NCBI GenBank assembly: GCA_024233935.1
Contig: JACKOY010000018.1
Location: 20,478-84,477, forward strand
Direction: 5' to 3'
DNA from: Spirochaetales bacterium
GTDB taxonomy: Bacteria > Spirochaetota > Leptospiria > Leptospirales > Leptonemataceae
Length of the DNA stretch: 64,000 bases
Part shown: positions 8,198-16,922 of the stretch, in pieces
Layout: every line of letters begins with the position of its first letter
Position numbering within the stretch: the first letter of the stretch is position 1
Program-made: the position numbers and the translations under genes
The notes under the pieces: model-generated
What the model was told of the DNA's origin: nothing
The model's input: the letters and a program-made list of their open reading frames with translations, nothing else
Database searches by the model: none

Positions 8198-8265
8198 ACT
8201 CGGGCTCCTCGCAAGGGGACATGCGTACTATGGCAACATCCGAGAGGGAGTGCTACCCTGAGTCC

Positions 8266-9582
8266 ATGATCAAGCGAAAGTTGCTCGTTTTCTGCGTCGC
8301 CGCTCCGCTGTCCTTGCATAGGCTTACGGCACAGGACGTTCCCCCTGCTCCGACGCCGCAGGTCCACGGAGTGCGTGAACTTCTGGAGCGAGCGCACGCA
8401 CAAACCGAACTCTTCTCGGCCGCAGAGCTGCTTGTCCGTGAAGCAGCCGCCTGGCAGGCCCAAGCCGGCACCCTTCACAATCCGGTATTGGGGCTCGAAG
8501 GCGGAAGCGTTCGGACCGGGGGAGGTGACCGTATTTTTGGCACCGGCGGAGCAGGCAGCTCCACAGCGTTTCAGGCCCGCGTTTCGCAGTCCTTCTATTT
8601 TCCCGGCCGTCTGGACTTGCGTAGCGAACTGGCGGGCCTGGAGGTCGACCTTGCGCGCTTGAGCTCGGAGCAGCTACGCCGCCACGTTGACGCCCGCGTC
8701 ATTCGACTCGCCTACGCGTTTCGCGCGGCGGACCAGGTCACACAGCACGTCTCTCATCGCGTGGAGCGCTTTCGCATCATGCAGGCTTACCTGAACGGTC
8801 GACCATTCCTTTCGCCGCAAAGCCGGGCCGAACGGGATATTGTCGAGCAGCGCCTGCGCCTGTTGGAACAGGAACTCGCAGAGATGCTGGCGATGCGGGA
8901 ACGCCTCTGGCTGCGCCTCAATGTGTACCTGGTCTATCCTTCGGAGCCGGAGTTGCGGTTGTCCTGGTTCTCCGATGGGGTCTCGTTCGATCGCGCCGAT
9001 TTTCTCGCTTCCGCTCTCATGAACAATCCCGAGCTAAAGGAGCGCCGAATCTTACTGGAGCAACGCCAGATTGAGCAACGCCTCGCCCGCATCTATGCCT
9101 ATCCGGACTTCGCGATATCTGCCATTTACTCCAGTCAGAACGGAAGCGAGCGGGAGCAATATTTCGGCCTCGGAATCGAAATGCCGATTCCACTATTCGA
9201 TCGTGGAAGCCACCATACCGATGTCGCCCGCGCTCGCCTGGAATCAGAACGGTCGGCCCTGCAGTTCTTCGAACGCGAATTGCAGGCGCAGATGGAAGAG
9301 CAACTGCGCACGCATGAACTCGCCCTCCAGCGCTTGCGGCGCTTCCCACTCGAACGCCTTAACGAGGTGCGCACCCGATCACTCCGCCTGGACCGGGATT
9401 TTCGAACCGGCCGCGTGGCCTTGCTCACCTACATGGAGGCCGATGGCGAAGCCTTCGAAAGCGTGCGCGCCGTTCTCCAGGCGCAGGTCGAATACGTGGA
9501 GAGCCACACGCGCCTCCTCCTTCTCGCAGGTCGCTCCAATCTGGAACCAACGAACACGGCCGCGACTGAGGAGGTGCGCTAA
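8266..9582 (+). CDS. TolC/CzcC-family outer-membrane efflux protein
   Basis: Outer-membrane channel subunit of a tripartite efflux pump, 438 residues. The start at ATG 8266 gives a good Sec signal peptide (MIKRKLLVFCVAAPLSLHRLTAQ); the upstream in-frame ATGs at 8221 and 8230 give a poor N-terminus. The body has the alternating helical and beta pattern of TolC proteins, including LHNPVLGLEGG and AYPDFAISAIYSSQNG, where the family has its conserved NP and P-D positions. The RND gene begins in its stop codon (TAATG at 9580-9584), so the two are translationally coupled. The metal-type RND partner suggests the CzcC/CusC branch. Confidence 0.8.
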   Translation: MIKRKLLVFCVAAPLSLHRLTAQDVPPAPTPQVHGVRELLERAHAQTELFSAAELLVREAAAWQAQAGTLHNPVLGLEGGSVRTGGGDRIFGTGGAGSSTAFQARVSQSFYFPGRLDLRSELAGLEVDLARLSSEQLRRHVDARVIRLAYAFRAADQVTQHVSHRVERFRIMQAYLNGRPFLSPQSRAERDIVEQRLRLLEQELAEMLAMRERLWLRLNVYLVYPSEPELRLSWFSDGVSFDRADFLASALMNNPELKERRILLEQRQIEQRLARIYAYPDFAISAIYSSQNGSEREQYFGLGIEMPIPLFDRGSHHTDVARARLESERSALQFFERELQAQMEEQLRTHELALQRLRRFPLERLNEVRTRSLRLDRDFRTGRVALLTYMEADGEAFESVRAVLQAQVEYVESHTRLLLLAGRSNLEPTNTAATEEVR

Positions 9583-12500
9583 TGTTTGGGAAAATGACCA
9601 CGTTCGCTCTGGCCAATCGCTATCTGGTAATCACGGTCTCGGCACTTGTATTTGCAATTGGGATCTACAGCGCCTCACATCTGCCGATTGACGCCGTCCC
9701 GGATATCACCGGTGTCCAGGTGATCGTGAACACACGCACCGGAGCGCTCGATCCCGCGCAGGTGGAGACAACTGTCTCCTATCCGATTGAAACGGAACTC
9801 GCCGGCTTGCCTGGCGTTACCGAAGTTCGATCTCTTTCACGTTTCGGCCTTTCGCAGGTCGTCGTAGTCTTCGAGGAGCATTCCGACGTCTATCGGGCCC
9901 GCCAACAGGTCAGCGAACGACTTGCGAGTGTAGAACTTCCAAATGGGCTCGTACCGGAACCGGGACCGATCAGCACCGGTCTGGGCGAAGTCTTCATGTA
10001 CGTCGTCGAGGCCCGCGCCGGATCCGCCTTGAGTCAAAGGCCGGAAGCGGAACGTCTGCGCTACCTGCGCACCGTGCATGACTACACAATTCGTCCGTAC
10101 CTGAAATCACGCGTTCCTGACGTAGCCGAAATCGACGTTATTGGCGGTTACGCACGGGAAATCCTGATCGAGTTCTATCCGGAGCGCCTGGAGGCACACG
10201 GGATCACGCTTGAGGAGATGATCTCGCGCCTGGAGACCCTGGGGGAGAATTTTGGAGGCGGCTATATTGAACGCGGCGAACGGCAGATAGTCGTGCGCAC
10301 CGATGGACGCGTGGACAGCCTGGAATACATCCGAAACGTACCCGTACGCTTAAATGTCTACGGCGGTTCGGTGCGCGTGCGCGATGTCGCCCGGGTTACG
10401 GAAGGACACAGTCAGCGGGTCGGGGCGGCCACTTACAACGGCCAGGAAGCCGTCTTTGGAACCGTCTTGATGTTGCTCGGGGCAAACAGCCGCGACGTCG
10501 CCCGCGCCGCGGGAGAGGCGGTTGCCGAAATTCCCCTGCCACCCGACGTCGAGGTTCGCCCCGTATACAGCCGCGATTTTCTGGTAAGTTCCACTATTCG
10601 CACGGTGCTAACAAATCTGGCCGAGGGCGCCTTTCTCGTGATCGCAATTCTGTTACTACTGCTCGGCAACATTCGGGCGGCGATTCTGGTTTCTCTGGCC
10701 ATTCCGCTTTCCATGCTCGTCGCCGTGATCGGCATGAATGCGATCGGCATTTCGGCCAATTTGATGAGCCTGGGCGCGATAGACTTTGGGCTTCTGGTCG
10801 ATGCCTCGGTGGTTATTATTGAAAACTTGCTGAGGCGGACTGCGGGAGTGGAAACCTCCCGCCTCTCAGTTTCCGAAAAGCTGAGCCTGGTGCGCGAATC
10901 CGTTGGCGAAGTCATTCGCCCGGTCAGCTTCGGCCTGATGATTATCATGATCGTCTATGTTCCAATACTGAGTCTTGAAGGTATTGAGGGCATGATGTTT
11001 CGACCAATGGCGATTACCGTCCTGATTGCCCTCGGTGCCAGTCTGCTGGTTGCGCTCCTCACAATGCCGGCCCTTGCTCTCGTCTTTCTGGTGTCCGCCC
11101 GGGCGCGTCACAAGGAGCCGATCTTTTTCCGGCTTATTCAGCGAGCCTACAAACCCGCCCTCGATTTCAGCCTGCGTCACGGCTCCGCGCTGGCGCTATT
11201 CGCGCTTGTTTCCGCGTTCCTTTCGGCGGTTGTCTTTGGGCGCCTGGGCGCCGGGTTTGTTCCACAGCTCGGCGAAGGAGATTTGCTGGTCAGCTTCGTG
11301 CGCGACCCCGGCCTGAGCCTCAGCCGGTCCGTCGAAGAGCAGAAGAAGGCTGAAAGCATTCTGCTCGAGTTCGGTGAAATCCGGCATGTCTTCGCTCGCA
11401 TCGGCACCGCAGAGTCAGCCACGGACCCCATGGGTGCCTATATGGGCGATACCTTCGTGGTTCTTGAAAAGGACCAGAGTGTCTGGCCTGAGATTGACGG
11501 TCGACGGCGCACCGTAGAGCAGCTCCGGGACGCGATTCGCGCCCGGCTGGCTCAGAGTTTTCCGCACGATGAAGTGACGATCAGCCAGCCAATTGAATTT
11601 CGGTTCAACGAGCTTCTGGAAGGAAGTCGGGCGGACGTCAACCTCCGCATCTACGGTCAGGATCTGGACCGCTTGATCGAATTGCAGGGCCAGGCCCTGC
11701 AGGTCATTGAGAGCTTGCCAGGAGTCGAGGCGGCAGAACTGGACGCGATCACGGCTCTGAGACGGGGGCCCGTGCTCAATGTACGCATGAACTACGACCG
11801 CCTTACGCGCTATGGCGTCCACCTCATGGAGGTGAACCACGCTCTGGAGACGGCAATGGGGGGCCGCCGCGTAGGGTCTTTTCAGGAAGCGGACCTCCGC
11901 GTACCGGTGATGCTGCGAATGGCCGAGGAACTGCGCCGGGAACCCGGTTCGATTGCACGTATCCCCGTCGGCCTTACCGATGGGGGGACAGCACCGATCG
12001 CACTGCTGGCCAGCATGCACGAGAGTCAAGAAGTGATCAACATAGCCCGCAAAGGCTCGCGACGCTACGCCGCCGTGGCCATTGATCTGGACGGGCGCGA
12101 CACGCTTGGCTTCGTGGAGGAGGCGAGAGCGCGCATAGATCAGCAGCTCGCGCTGGAAACGGGTTATTACACCGAATGGGGCGGTCAGTTTCGCAACCTG
12201 GAAAGGGCGCGCACGCGACTGCTGATTGTCGTGCCCATCGTGATGGGGCTGATCTTTCTACTACTGCTGCGCAATTTTCAGAGCTTTCGACAGACGGCCA
12301 TGGTCTTCCTTTCGGTTCCCTTTGCGGCGACCGGCGGCGTGCTGGCCCTATTCTTGCGCGGCATTCCATTCAGCGTCTCGGCGGCGGTCGGCCTCATCGC
12401 GCTTTCCGGCATCGCGATCTTAAATGCAATGGTGATGGTTACTTTCTTCAATCAGCTACGGGCAAGCGGGATGCCGGTGACAGAAGCCGTACGACAGGGC

Positions 12501-12698
12501 GCGCTGATCCGGCTGCGGCCGGTGGTCATGACCGCATTGGTCGCCTCTCTGGGATTTTTACCGATGGCGATCAACACGGGCCTGGGCGCCGAAGTGCAAC
12601 GCCCCCTGGCCACTGTCGTCATCGGCGGACTGGTCACGGCTACATTGCTTACGCTTCTTCTACTACCGGTGCTGTACCGCTGGATAGAGCGAGACTGA
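9582..12698 (+). CDS. RND heavy-metal efflux pump (CzcA/CusA family)
   Basis: Inner-membrane RND transporter of 1038 residues, the normal size, with 12 predicted transmembrane segments and two large periplasmic loops. Transmembrane segment 4 contains SLGAIDFGLLVDASVVIIEN, with the paired acidic residues typical of the heavy-metal efflux (HME) branch. RIGTAESATDPMGAYMGDTFV matches the CzcA-type porter segment. It should export divalent or monovalent metal ions using protons; which ion cannot be read from sequence. Coupled to the TolC gene by TAATG. No periplasmic adaptor (CzcB/CusB) gene is next to it, which is unusual. Confidence 0.9.
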   Translation: MFGKMTTFALANRYLVITVSALVFAIGIYSASHLPIDAVPDITGVQVIVNTRTGALDPAQVETTVSYPIETELAGLPGVTEVRSLSRFGLSQVVVVFEEHSDVYRARQQVSERLASVELPNGLVPEPGPISTGLGEVFMYVVEARAGSALSQRPEAERLRYLRTVHDYTIRPYLKSRVPDVAEIDVIGGYAREILIEFYPERLEAHGITLEEMISRLETLGENFGGGYIERGERQIVVRTDGRVDSLEYIRNVPVRLNVYGGSVRVRDVARVTEGHSQRVGAATYNGQEAVFGTVLMLLGANSRDVARAAGEAVAEIPLPPDVEVRPVYSRDFLVSSTIRTVLTNLAEGAFLVIAILLLLLGNIRAAILVSLAIPLSMLVAVIGMNAIGISANLMSLGAIDFGLLVDASVVIIENLLRRTAGVETSRLSVSEKLSLVRESVGEVIRPVSFGLMIIMIVYVPILSLEGIEGMMFRPMAITVLIALGASLLVALLTMPALALVFLVSARARHKEPIFFRLIQRAYKPALDFSLRHGSALALFALVSAFLSAVVFGRLGAGFVPQLGEGDLLVSFVRDPGLSLSRSVEEQKKAESILLEFGEIRHVFARIGTAESATDPMGAYMGDTFVVLEKDQSVWPEIDGRRRTVEQLRDAIRARLAQSFPHDEVTISQPIEFRFNELLEGSRADVNLRIYGQDLDRLIELQGQALQVIESLPGVEAAELDAITALRRGPVLNVRMNYDRLTRYGVHLMEVNHALETAMGGRRVGSFQEADLRVPVMLRMAEELRREPGSIARIPVGLTDGGTAPIALLASMHESQEVINIARKGSRRYAAVAIDLDGRDTLGFVEEARARIDQQLALETGYYTEWGGQFRNLERARTRLLIVVPIVMGLIFLLLLRNFQSFRQTAMVFLSVPFAATGGVLALFLRGIPFSVSAAVGLIALSGIAILNAMVMVTFFNQLRASGMPVTEAVRQGALIRLRPVVMTALVASLGFLPMAINTGLGAEVQRPLATVVIGGLVTATLLTLLLLPVLYRWIERD

Positions 12699-12906
12699 AG
12701 TTCTGGAACGAAACCCCCTCGGTCGGTGCGGTCACCCCAAACCGGCCCAGAGAGGACCGCCTTTCTCAAAACTGTCGCCCGTCCGCACGGCCTCAATTGA
12801 ACAACGAACCGGTGATCTATTTGACTCGAACGGCCCCCTTGCAACCTCCAGCACGCACAGCGGATGATTTTCCGAACCCGGGCCCACCGCACGGAGTCTA
12901 CCTGCC

Positions 12907-13575
12907 ATGACGCAACGCAGCATGCTGTTCTTCCTGAGTTTTCTGCTGGCGTGTTCCAGCTACGAAGGGGCGCGCACAGAATCCGTGCGCAGCATGGAAG
13001 CAGCCGAAGCGGACGATGGTGTGGCCCTTTCAGCCGATCAGGGTGGCCGACGCCTGATTCGCACCGCCTGGCTTTCGATCGCTGTTGTGGGTGAAGAAGG
13101 CCAGGCCACTGCCCTGCGGCGCGCAAGGGAACTGGCCGTGCGCCTCGAAGGCTACGTCCAGTCGGAAACGCTTTCGCATGTGACCTTAAAAGTGCCCACC
13201 GAACGCTTTGAAGAAGCTGTCAGCGCGATCGAAGGCCTGGGCCGGGTCGAAAGCCGAAACATCTCTGTCGACGATGTGACCGAACGTTATACGGACCTGG
13301 AGATTCGCATCCGCAACGCACGCCAACTTCAAGAACGACTGCGGGCCCTGCTTAACCAAACCGACGACATCGAACGCATTCTGGAAATAGAGACCCAACT
13401 CGAACGTACCACCGTACGCCTCGAGCAGCTTGAGGCACGCTTTCGCAGTCTGGACCGCCAGGTAAGTTATTCGACAATCGAGGCCAGCTTCTCACTGGAG
13501 AGCCGTCCGGGACCGGTCGGCTGGGTGTTCTACTATGCGTACGCCGCCGTTCGCTGGCTTTTTATCTGGGATTGA
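12907..13575 (+). CDS. DUF4349 lipoprotein
   Basis: A 222-residue predicted lipoprotein (lipobox FLLAC, Cys16). The DUF4349 pattern is clear: an N-terminal RLIRTAWLSIAV strand, EGYVQSETLSHVTLKVPTERF, then DVTERYTDLEIRIRNARQLQERL leading into a long coiled coil (about 125-190), and a C-terminal hydrophobic segment (PVGWVFYYAYAAVRWLFIW). The family's function is unknown. It follows the RND gene on the same strand after 208 bp. Its coiled coil recalls an adaptor hairpin, but it lacks the lipoyl and barrel domains of membrane-fusion proteins, so I do not call it the missing adaptor. Confidence 0.8.
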   Translation: MTQRSMLFFLSFLLACSSYEGARTESVRSMEAAEADDGVALSADQGGRRLIRTAWLSIAVVGEEGQATALRRARELAVRLEGYVQSETLSHVTLKVPTERFEEAVSAIEGLGRVESRNISVDDVTERYTDLEIRIRNARQLQERLRALLNQTDDIERILEIETQLERTTVRLEQLEARFRSLDRQVSYSTIEASFSLESRPGPVGWVFYYAYAAVRWLFIWD

Positions 13576-13819
13576 TTCCGGCAGATTCGATAGCGCTATC
13601 GGTTTGACACCCACACACATTACGAAGAACAGCGAAGCTCATCTGCGCGCCCGCGAAGATAAAGACGTGAACGTTCCTGGTCTTCGTGCCGGCGGGGCCC
13701 CCGGGTTCGCACCGGGATTGCCGGGAATTGCAAAGGCCACAATTCGTGCGCAGTGTTCGAGACGAAGCGCAGCGTACCGATTTCCGAGCATGAGCGCAGG
13801 AACAAACCCGGGCTTCGCG

Positions 13820-14254
13820 TCAGGACACCTGAATCTCTTCTGGTTCAAACTTTTCCGTGTCCACGTTCAACTCAAAGGAATTGAGCTGTCCGGGCTCACG
13901 ATTCGTTACATTCAGAATGATATAGCTGAAAAATGGCCACGCGTAGGAAAGATCCGTTCCACTGGGTTCGGCCGGATGATCGGGATGTGTGTGATAAAAG
14001 CCCAGGAGCGTCAGACCACGTTCTTTGGCCTCGGCTTCGAGGGCCTTGTAGTCTTCGGCGGTCACGGCAAACCGGCGGTGTTTGCTTTCGCCGGGCCGGT
14101 CTTCCCAGTTGTTTTCGATGCGCACAATATGTTCTGTGACTTTCGCGCCGTTCGCATCCCGCCGGCCAAGCATGGCGCCGCAACACTCCTCGGGATAGGC
14201 CTCGGTCCCGTGTTCTTTGATTTCAGTGAAATGGGTCGGCGATATGGTAATCAT
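13820..14254 (-). CDS. JAMM/M67 metallopeptidase, Mec-like
   Basis: Zinc JAMM peptidase of 144 residues. The full motif is visible: a Glu at 22 or 23, then H88-x-H90, seven residues, S98-x-x-D101 (GFYHTHPDHPAEPSGTD). In mycobacteria the equivalent Mec protein clips the cysteine added to the end of CysO, releasing free cysteine and regenerating the carrier. Its start overlaps the end of the CysM gene by 32 bases on the same strand, which supports that role over ubiquitin-like deconjugation. It is the last gene of the probable pntAA-pntAB-pntB-cysM-JAMM operon. Confidence 0.88.
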   Translation of the reverse strand: MITISPTHFTEIKEHGTEAYPEECCGAMLGRRDANGAKVTEHIVRIENNWEDRPGESKHRRFAVTAEDYKALEAEAKERGLTLLGFYHTHPDHPAEPSGTDLSYAWPFFSYIILNVTNREPGQLNSFELNVDTEKFEPEEIQVS

Positions 14255-15137
14255 GCTCGGACCAGAACCTGTCTTTGAGATACTTAAAGGCGTTGTCGGG
14301 GAATACAGTCACAATGTAACCGGATTCCAGCGTTCCGGCCAGCCGGATGGCGGCAAAGAGATTCGCGGCGGAACTCGGACTGATCAGAAGGCCCAAATAC
14401 TTTGCGGCCGCGATCGAATAGCGAAACGCGTCTTCGGTATCCACTTCGAGAACATCATCGGCGAGACCGGCATCGTAGATCCCGGGCACGATGGCGGTTT
14501 CCATGTGTTTCCAGCCTTCCAGTCCGTGCAGCGGATTGTCCGGCTGCACCGAAAGACACTTCACACCTTTGGGCTGTAGATAGCGGGCGGTGCCAACAAA
14601 CGTGCCACTTGTTCCCAGCCCGGCCAGGAAATGTGTGACCTGGCCATCGCTTTGTTCCCAGATCTCAGGACCTGTGGTTTCGAGGTGTGCCTTCCAGTTG
14701 TTGTCGTTGTTGTACTGATCCGGATAAAAATACCGATCGCCCTGCTTTTGGACCAGATCCTGCACGAAACGCTGCGCCCCGTCGGTGCCTTCCATGGGGC
14801 TTGTCAGGTGCATCTTTGCGCCGTACAAATTCAAAATCAGCTTTCGCTCTTCTGAAGCGTTCTCGGGCATCGCCAGTTCGAGGGGCAGCCGGAACTCAGC
14901 ACAAAGCATGGCATAGGCGATGCCCGTGTTTCCACTGGTCGCATCGATGATGGTGCGCCCCTGAAGCGCACCCGATTCCATCGCGGCAAGCAGCATGCGT
15001 TTGACCGGCCGATCTTTTACCGAGCCACCCGGATTGAAGTACTCCAGCTTGGCGCCAATCCGCACGCGGCTTGAGTTCCGGTGCTCGATTTCGAGCAGAG
15101 GGGTGTTTCCGATCAGGTCGATCAAACGATGCGGCAT
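14223..15137 (-). CDS. cysM: CysM-type PLP-dependent cysteine synthase
   Basis: Fold-type II PLP enzyme of 304 residues. PLP Lys41 lies in NPGGSVKDRP, the substrate loop TSGNTG at 67-72, and the phosphate loop in GLGTSGT. Overall it resembles mycobacterial CysM more than CysK: EYFNPGGSVKDRP, MPENASEER, THFLAGLGTSGTFVGTARYL and the extended C-terminal FPDNAFKYL. CysM uses O-phosphoserine and thiocarboxylated CysO. The substrate-selective arginine region of mycobacterial CysM reads GWKHMETAIVPGIYD here, so a Lys may play that part. It lies between pntB (13 bases upstream) and the overlapping JAMM gene. Thiocarboxylate use is inferred from context. Confidence 0.85.
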   Translation of the reverse strand: MPHRLIDLIGNTPLLEIEHRNSSRVRIGAKLEYFNPGGSVKDRPVKRMLLAAMESGALQGRTIIDATSGNTGIAYAMLCAEFRLPLELAMPENASEERKLILNLYGAKMHLTSPMEGTDGAQRFVQDLVQKQGDRYFYPDQYNNDNNWKAHLETTGPEIWEQSDGQVTHFLAGLGTSGTFVGTARYLQPKGVKCLSVQPDNPLHGLEGWKHMETAIVPGIYDAGLADDVLEVDTEDAFRYSIAAAKYLGLLISPSSAANLFAAIRLAGTLESGYIVTVFPDNAFKYLKDRFWSEHDYHIADPFH

Positions 15138-15150
15138 GCGCGCTCTGGTT

Positions 15151-16572
15151 TCAGGCGTTGGCTTTAATTTCGGCGATCAGCTTCGCGATGGCGTCTTTTG
15201 CATCGCCGAGATACATGAGGCAATTCGGATAACCGTACAGTTCGTTGTCGATTCCGGCATAACCCGGTTTCAGACTGCGTTTAACCACAACTACGGTTCC
15301 GGCCTTGTCGACATTCAGAATCGGCATGCCGAAGATCGGGCTCGATTGATCATGTCGCGCGGCAGGATTCGTGACGTCATTGGCGCCAATCACAAGAGCC
15401 AGATCGGTGTTCGCGAAATCGTCGTTGATCTGATCCATTTCGAACAATTGTTCGTACGGTACATTTGCTTCAGCCAGCAACACGTTCATGTGTCCGGGCA
15501 TGCGACCCGCCACCGGATGGATGGCGAAGCGCACCGTGCACCCGCGCTTCTGTAAAACTTCCATGAGTTCGCGCACAACGTGCTGGGCCTGGGCAACCGC
15601 CATGCCGTAACCTGGAACGATGATCACCGAGCTGGCTGAATCGAACAACATCGCCGTCTCTTCGACTTCGACTTTTTTAACGACAATCTCGGGTCCATCT
15701 CCGGAGGCTTTCGCCACACCGGTCGTGGTTCCGAAGCCACCCAGGAGCACGTTCATGAGCGACCGGTTCATACTTTTACACATGATCTGTGTAAGAATGA
15801 TGCCCGAAGCTCCCACCAACGCTCCCGTGATAATAAGAACCTTGTTGCCCAGCACAAAACCAGTCGTAGCCGCCGCAATGCCGGAATATGAGTTAAGAAG
15901 CGAAATCACCACCGGCATGTCGGCGCCCCCGATCGGGATCACGAGCAACACGCCCAGCAAAAGCGAAAGCCCGATAACGGTCGAAATTAGAGCCATGCCG
16001 GACGGCGCGTCCATCGACATAGCATTGAACCAGCTACCGAGGGTAAAACCGTCGATGTTGAGCAAAACGCCAAGTGCCACACCGATCAAAATCAATATCA
16101 GGTTCAGCAAGTGCTGCCCCGGAAACATCACGCTCTTTTCGGTTACGATACCCTGCAGTTTTCCGAAGGCGACCAACGAACCGGTAAACGTAACTCCGCC
16201 GATGAGAACGCTGAGAACGACGGTAACGCCCGTTTCCGGTCCCATCAATGGATCTTTGATGTACTCTGCCGACGCGACCAAAAGCGAACCGATGCCGCCA
16301 AAGCCGTTCAGCAGGGCCACCATCTGGGGCATGCCGGTCATCTGAATACGCAGCGCGAGCACGACTCCGATCAGAGATCCGATCATAATGCCGGCGATAA
16401 TCAGCTCGTAGCTCAGTTCCTGAAATAGAGTCACCGCAACCGCGATGAACATACCCAGCGCGGCCAGGAAGTTGCCCTGCCGCGCAGTCCGGACAGCACC
16501 CAGCTGTTTGATTCCAAAAATGAAAAGCACAGAAGAAACCAGATACGCTATGTCTTTGATCTGTTCAATCAT
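15151..16572 (-). CDS. pntB: NAD(P) transhydrogenase subunit beta
   Basis: Beta subunit of proton-translocating transhydrogenase, 473 residues, normal length. About nine membrane segments occupy residues 1-270, with YLVSSVLFIFGIKQLG and LLNGFGGIGSLLVA typical of the family. The NADP(H)-binding domain III (about 295-473) has the loop IIVPGYGMAVAQAQ. It uses the proton gradient to reduce NADP+ with NADH. It is third in the minus-strand set after pntAA and pntAB (26-base gap) and is followed 13 bases later by cysM. Confidence 0.95.
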   Translation of the reverse strand: MIEQIKDIAYLVSSVLFIFGIKQLGAVRTARQGNFLAALGMFIAVAVTLFQELSYELIIAGIMIGSLIGVVLALRIQMTGMPQMVALLNGFGGIGSLLVASAEYIKDPLMGPETGVTVVLSVLIGGVTFTGSLVAFGKLQGIVTEKSVMFPGQHLLNLILILIGVALGVLLNIDGFTLGSWFNAMSMDAPSGMALISTVIGLSLLLGVLLVIPIGGADMPVVISLLNSYSGIAAATTGFVLGNKVLIITGALVGASGIILTQIMCKSMNRSLMNVLLGGFGTTTGVAKASGDGPEIVVKKVEVEETAMLFDSASSVIIVPGYGMAVAQAQHVVRELMEVLQKRGCTVRFAIHPVAGRMPGHMNVLLAEANVPYEQLFEMDQINDDFANTDLALVIGANDVTNPAARHDQSSPIFGMPILNVDKAGTVVVVKRSLKPGYAGIDNELYGYPNCLMYLGDAKDAIAKLIAEIKANA

Positions 16573-16598
16573 GCGGGACCTATTCTAGTATCCAACGG

Positions 16599-16913
16599 CT
16601 ACTTGCGCCGGGTAAACATGCGATGCATACGGTCCGTGACCAGAAACCCACCGACGACGTTAATGGTGGCAAAGACCACGGCCAGAAATCCAAGAATGGA
16701 GCTCACGCCCCAGCTGTACCCGAACATTGATATGAGACCGAAGTCATCGGAACCGGCACTCAACACTGCACCCACGAGTGTAATTCCGGAGATCGCGTTA
16801 CAGCCCGACATAAGCGGCGTGTGCAGGGTAGGCGGAACCTTGGAAATCAGTTCGAAGCCCAAAAACACCGCCAGAATGAAGATCGTCAGTGCAATAATCA
16901 TTGGAAGTCCCAT
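16599..16913 (-). CDS. pntAB: NAD(P) transhydrogenase subunit alpha part 2 (membrane part)
   Basis: A 104-residue membrane protein equal to the C-terminal membrane domain of PntA. PPTLHTPLMSGCNAISGI is the family signature, and three or four transmembrane helices fill most of the length. In E. coli this is fused to the NAD-binding part; here it is separate, as in Rhodospirillum rubrum. It lies 9 bases after pntAA and upstream of pntB, giving the three-subunit form of the enzyme. Confidence 0.93.
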   Translation of the reverse strand: MGLPMIIALTIFILAVFLGFELISKVPPTLHTPLMSGCNAISGITLVGAVLSAGSDDFGLISMFGYSWGVSSILGFLAVVFATINVVGGFLVTDRMHRMFTRRK

Positions 16914-16922
16914 GCCTGCTCC

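Noticed and set aside
12699..12906. Gap between the RND gene and the DUF4349 gene checked for an adaptor remnant or terminator
   Set aside because: No open frame with adaptor features and only a weak 6-bp stem with a long loop (12728-12760) were seen.
12907..13575. DUF4349 lipoprotein considered as the missing pump adaptor
   Set aside because: It has a coiled coil but lacks lipoyl and beta-barrel domains, and the DUF4349 pattern is clear.
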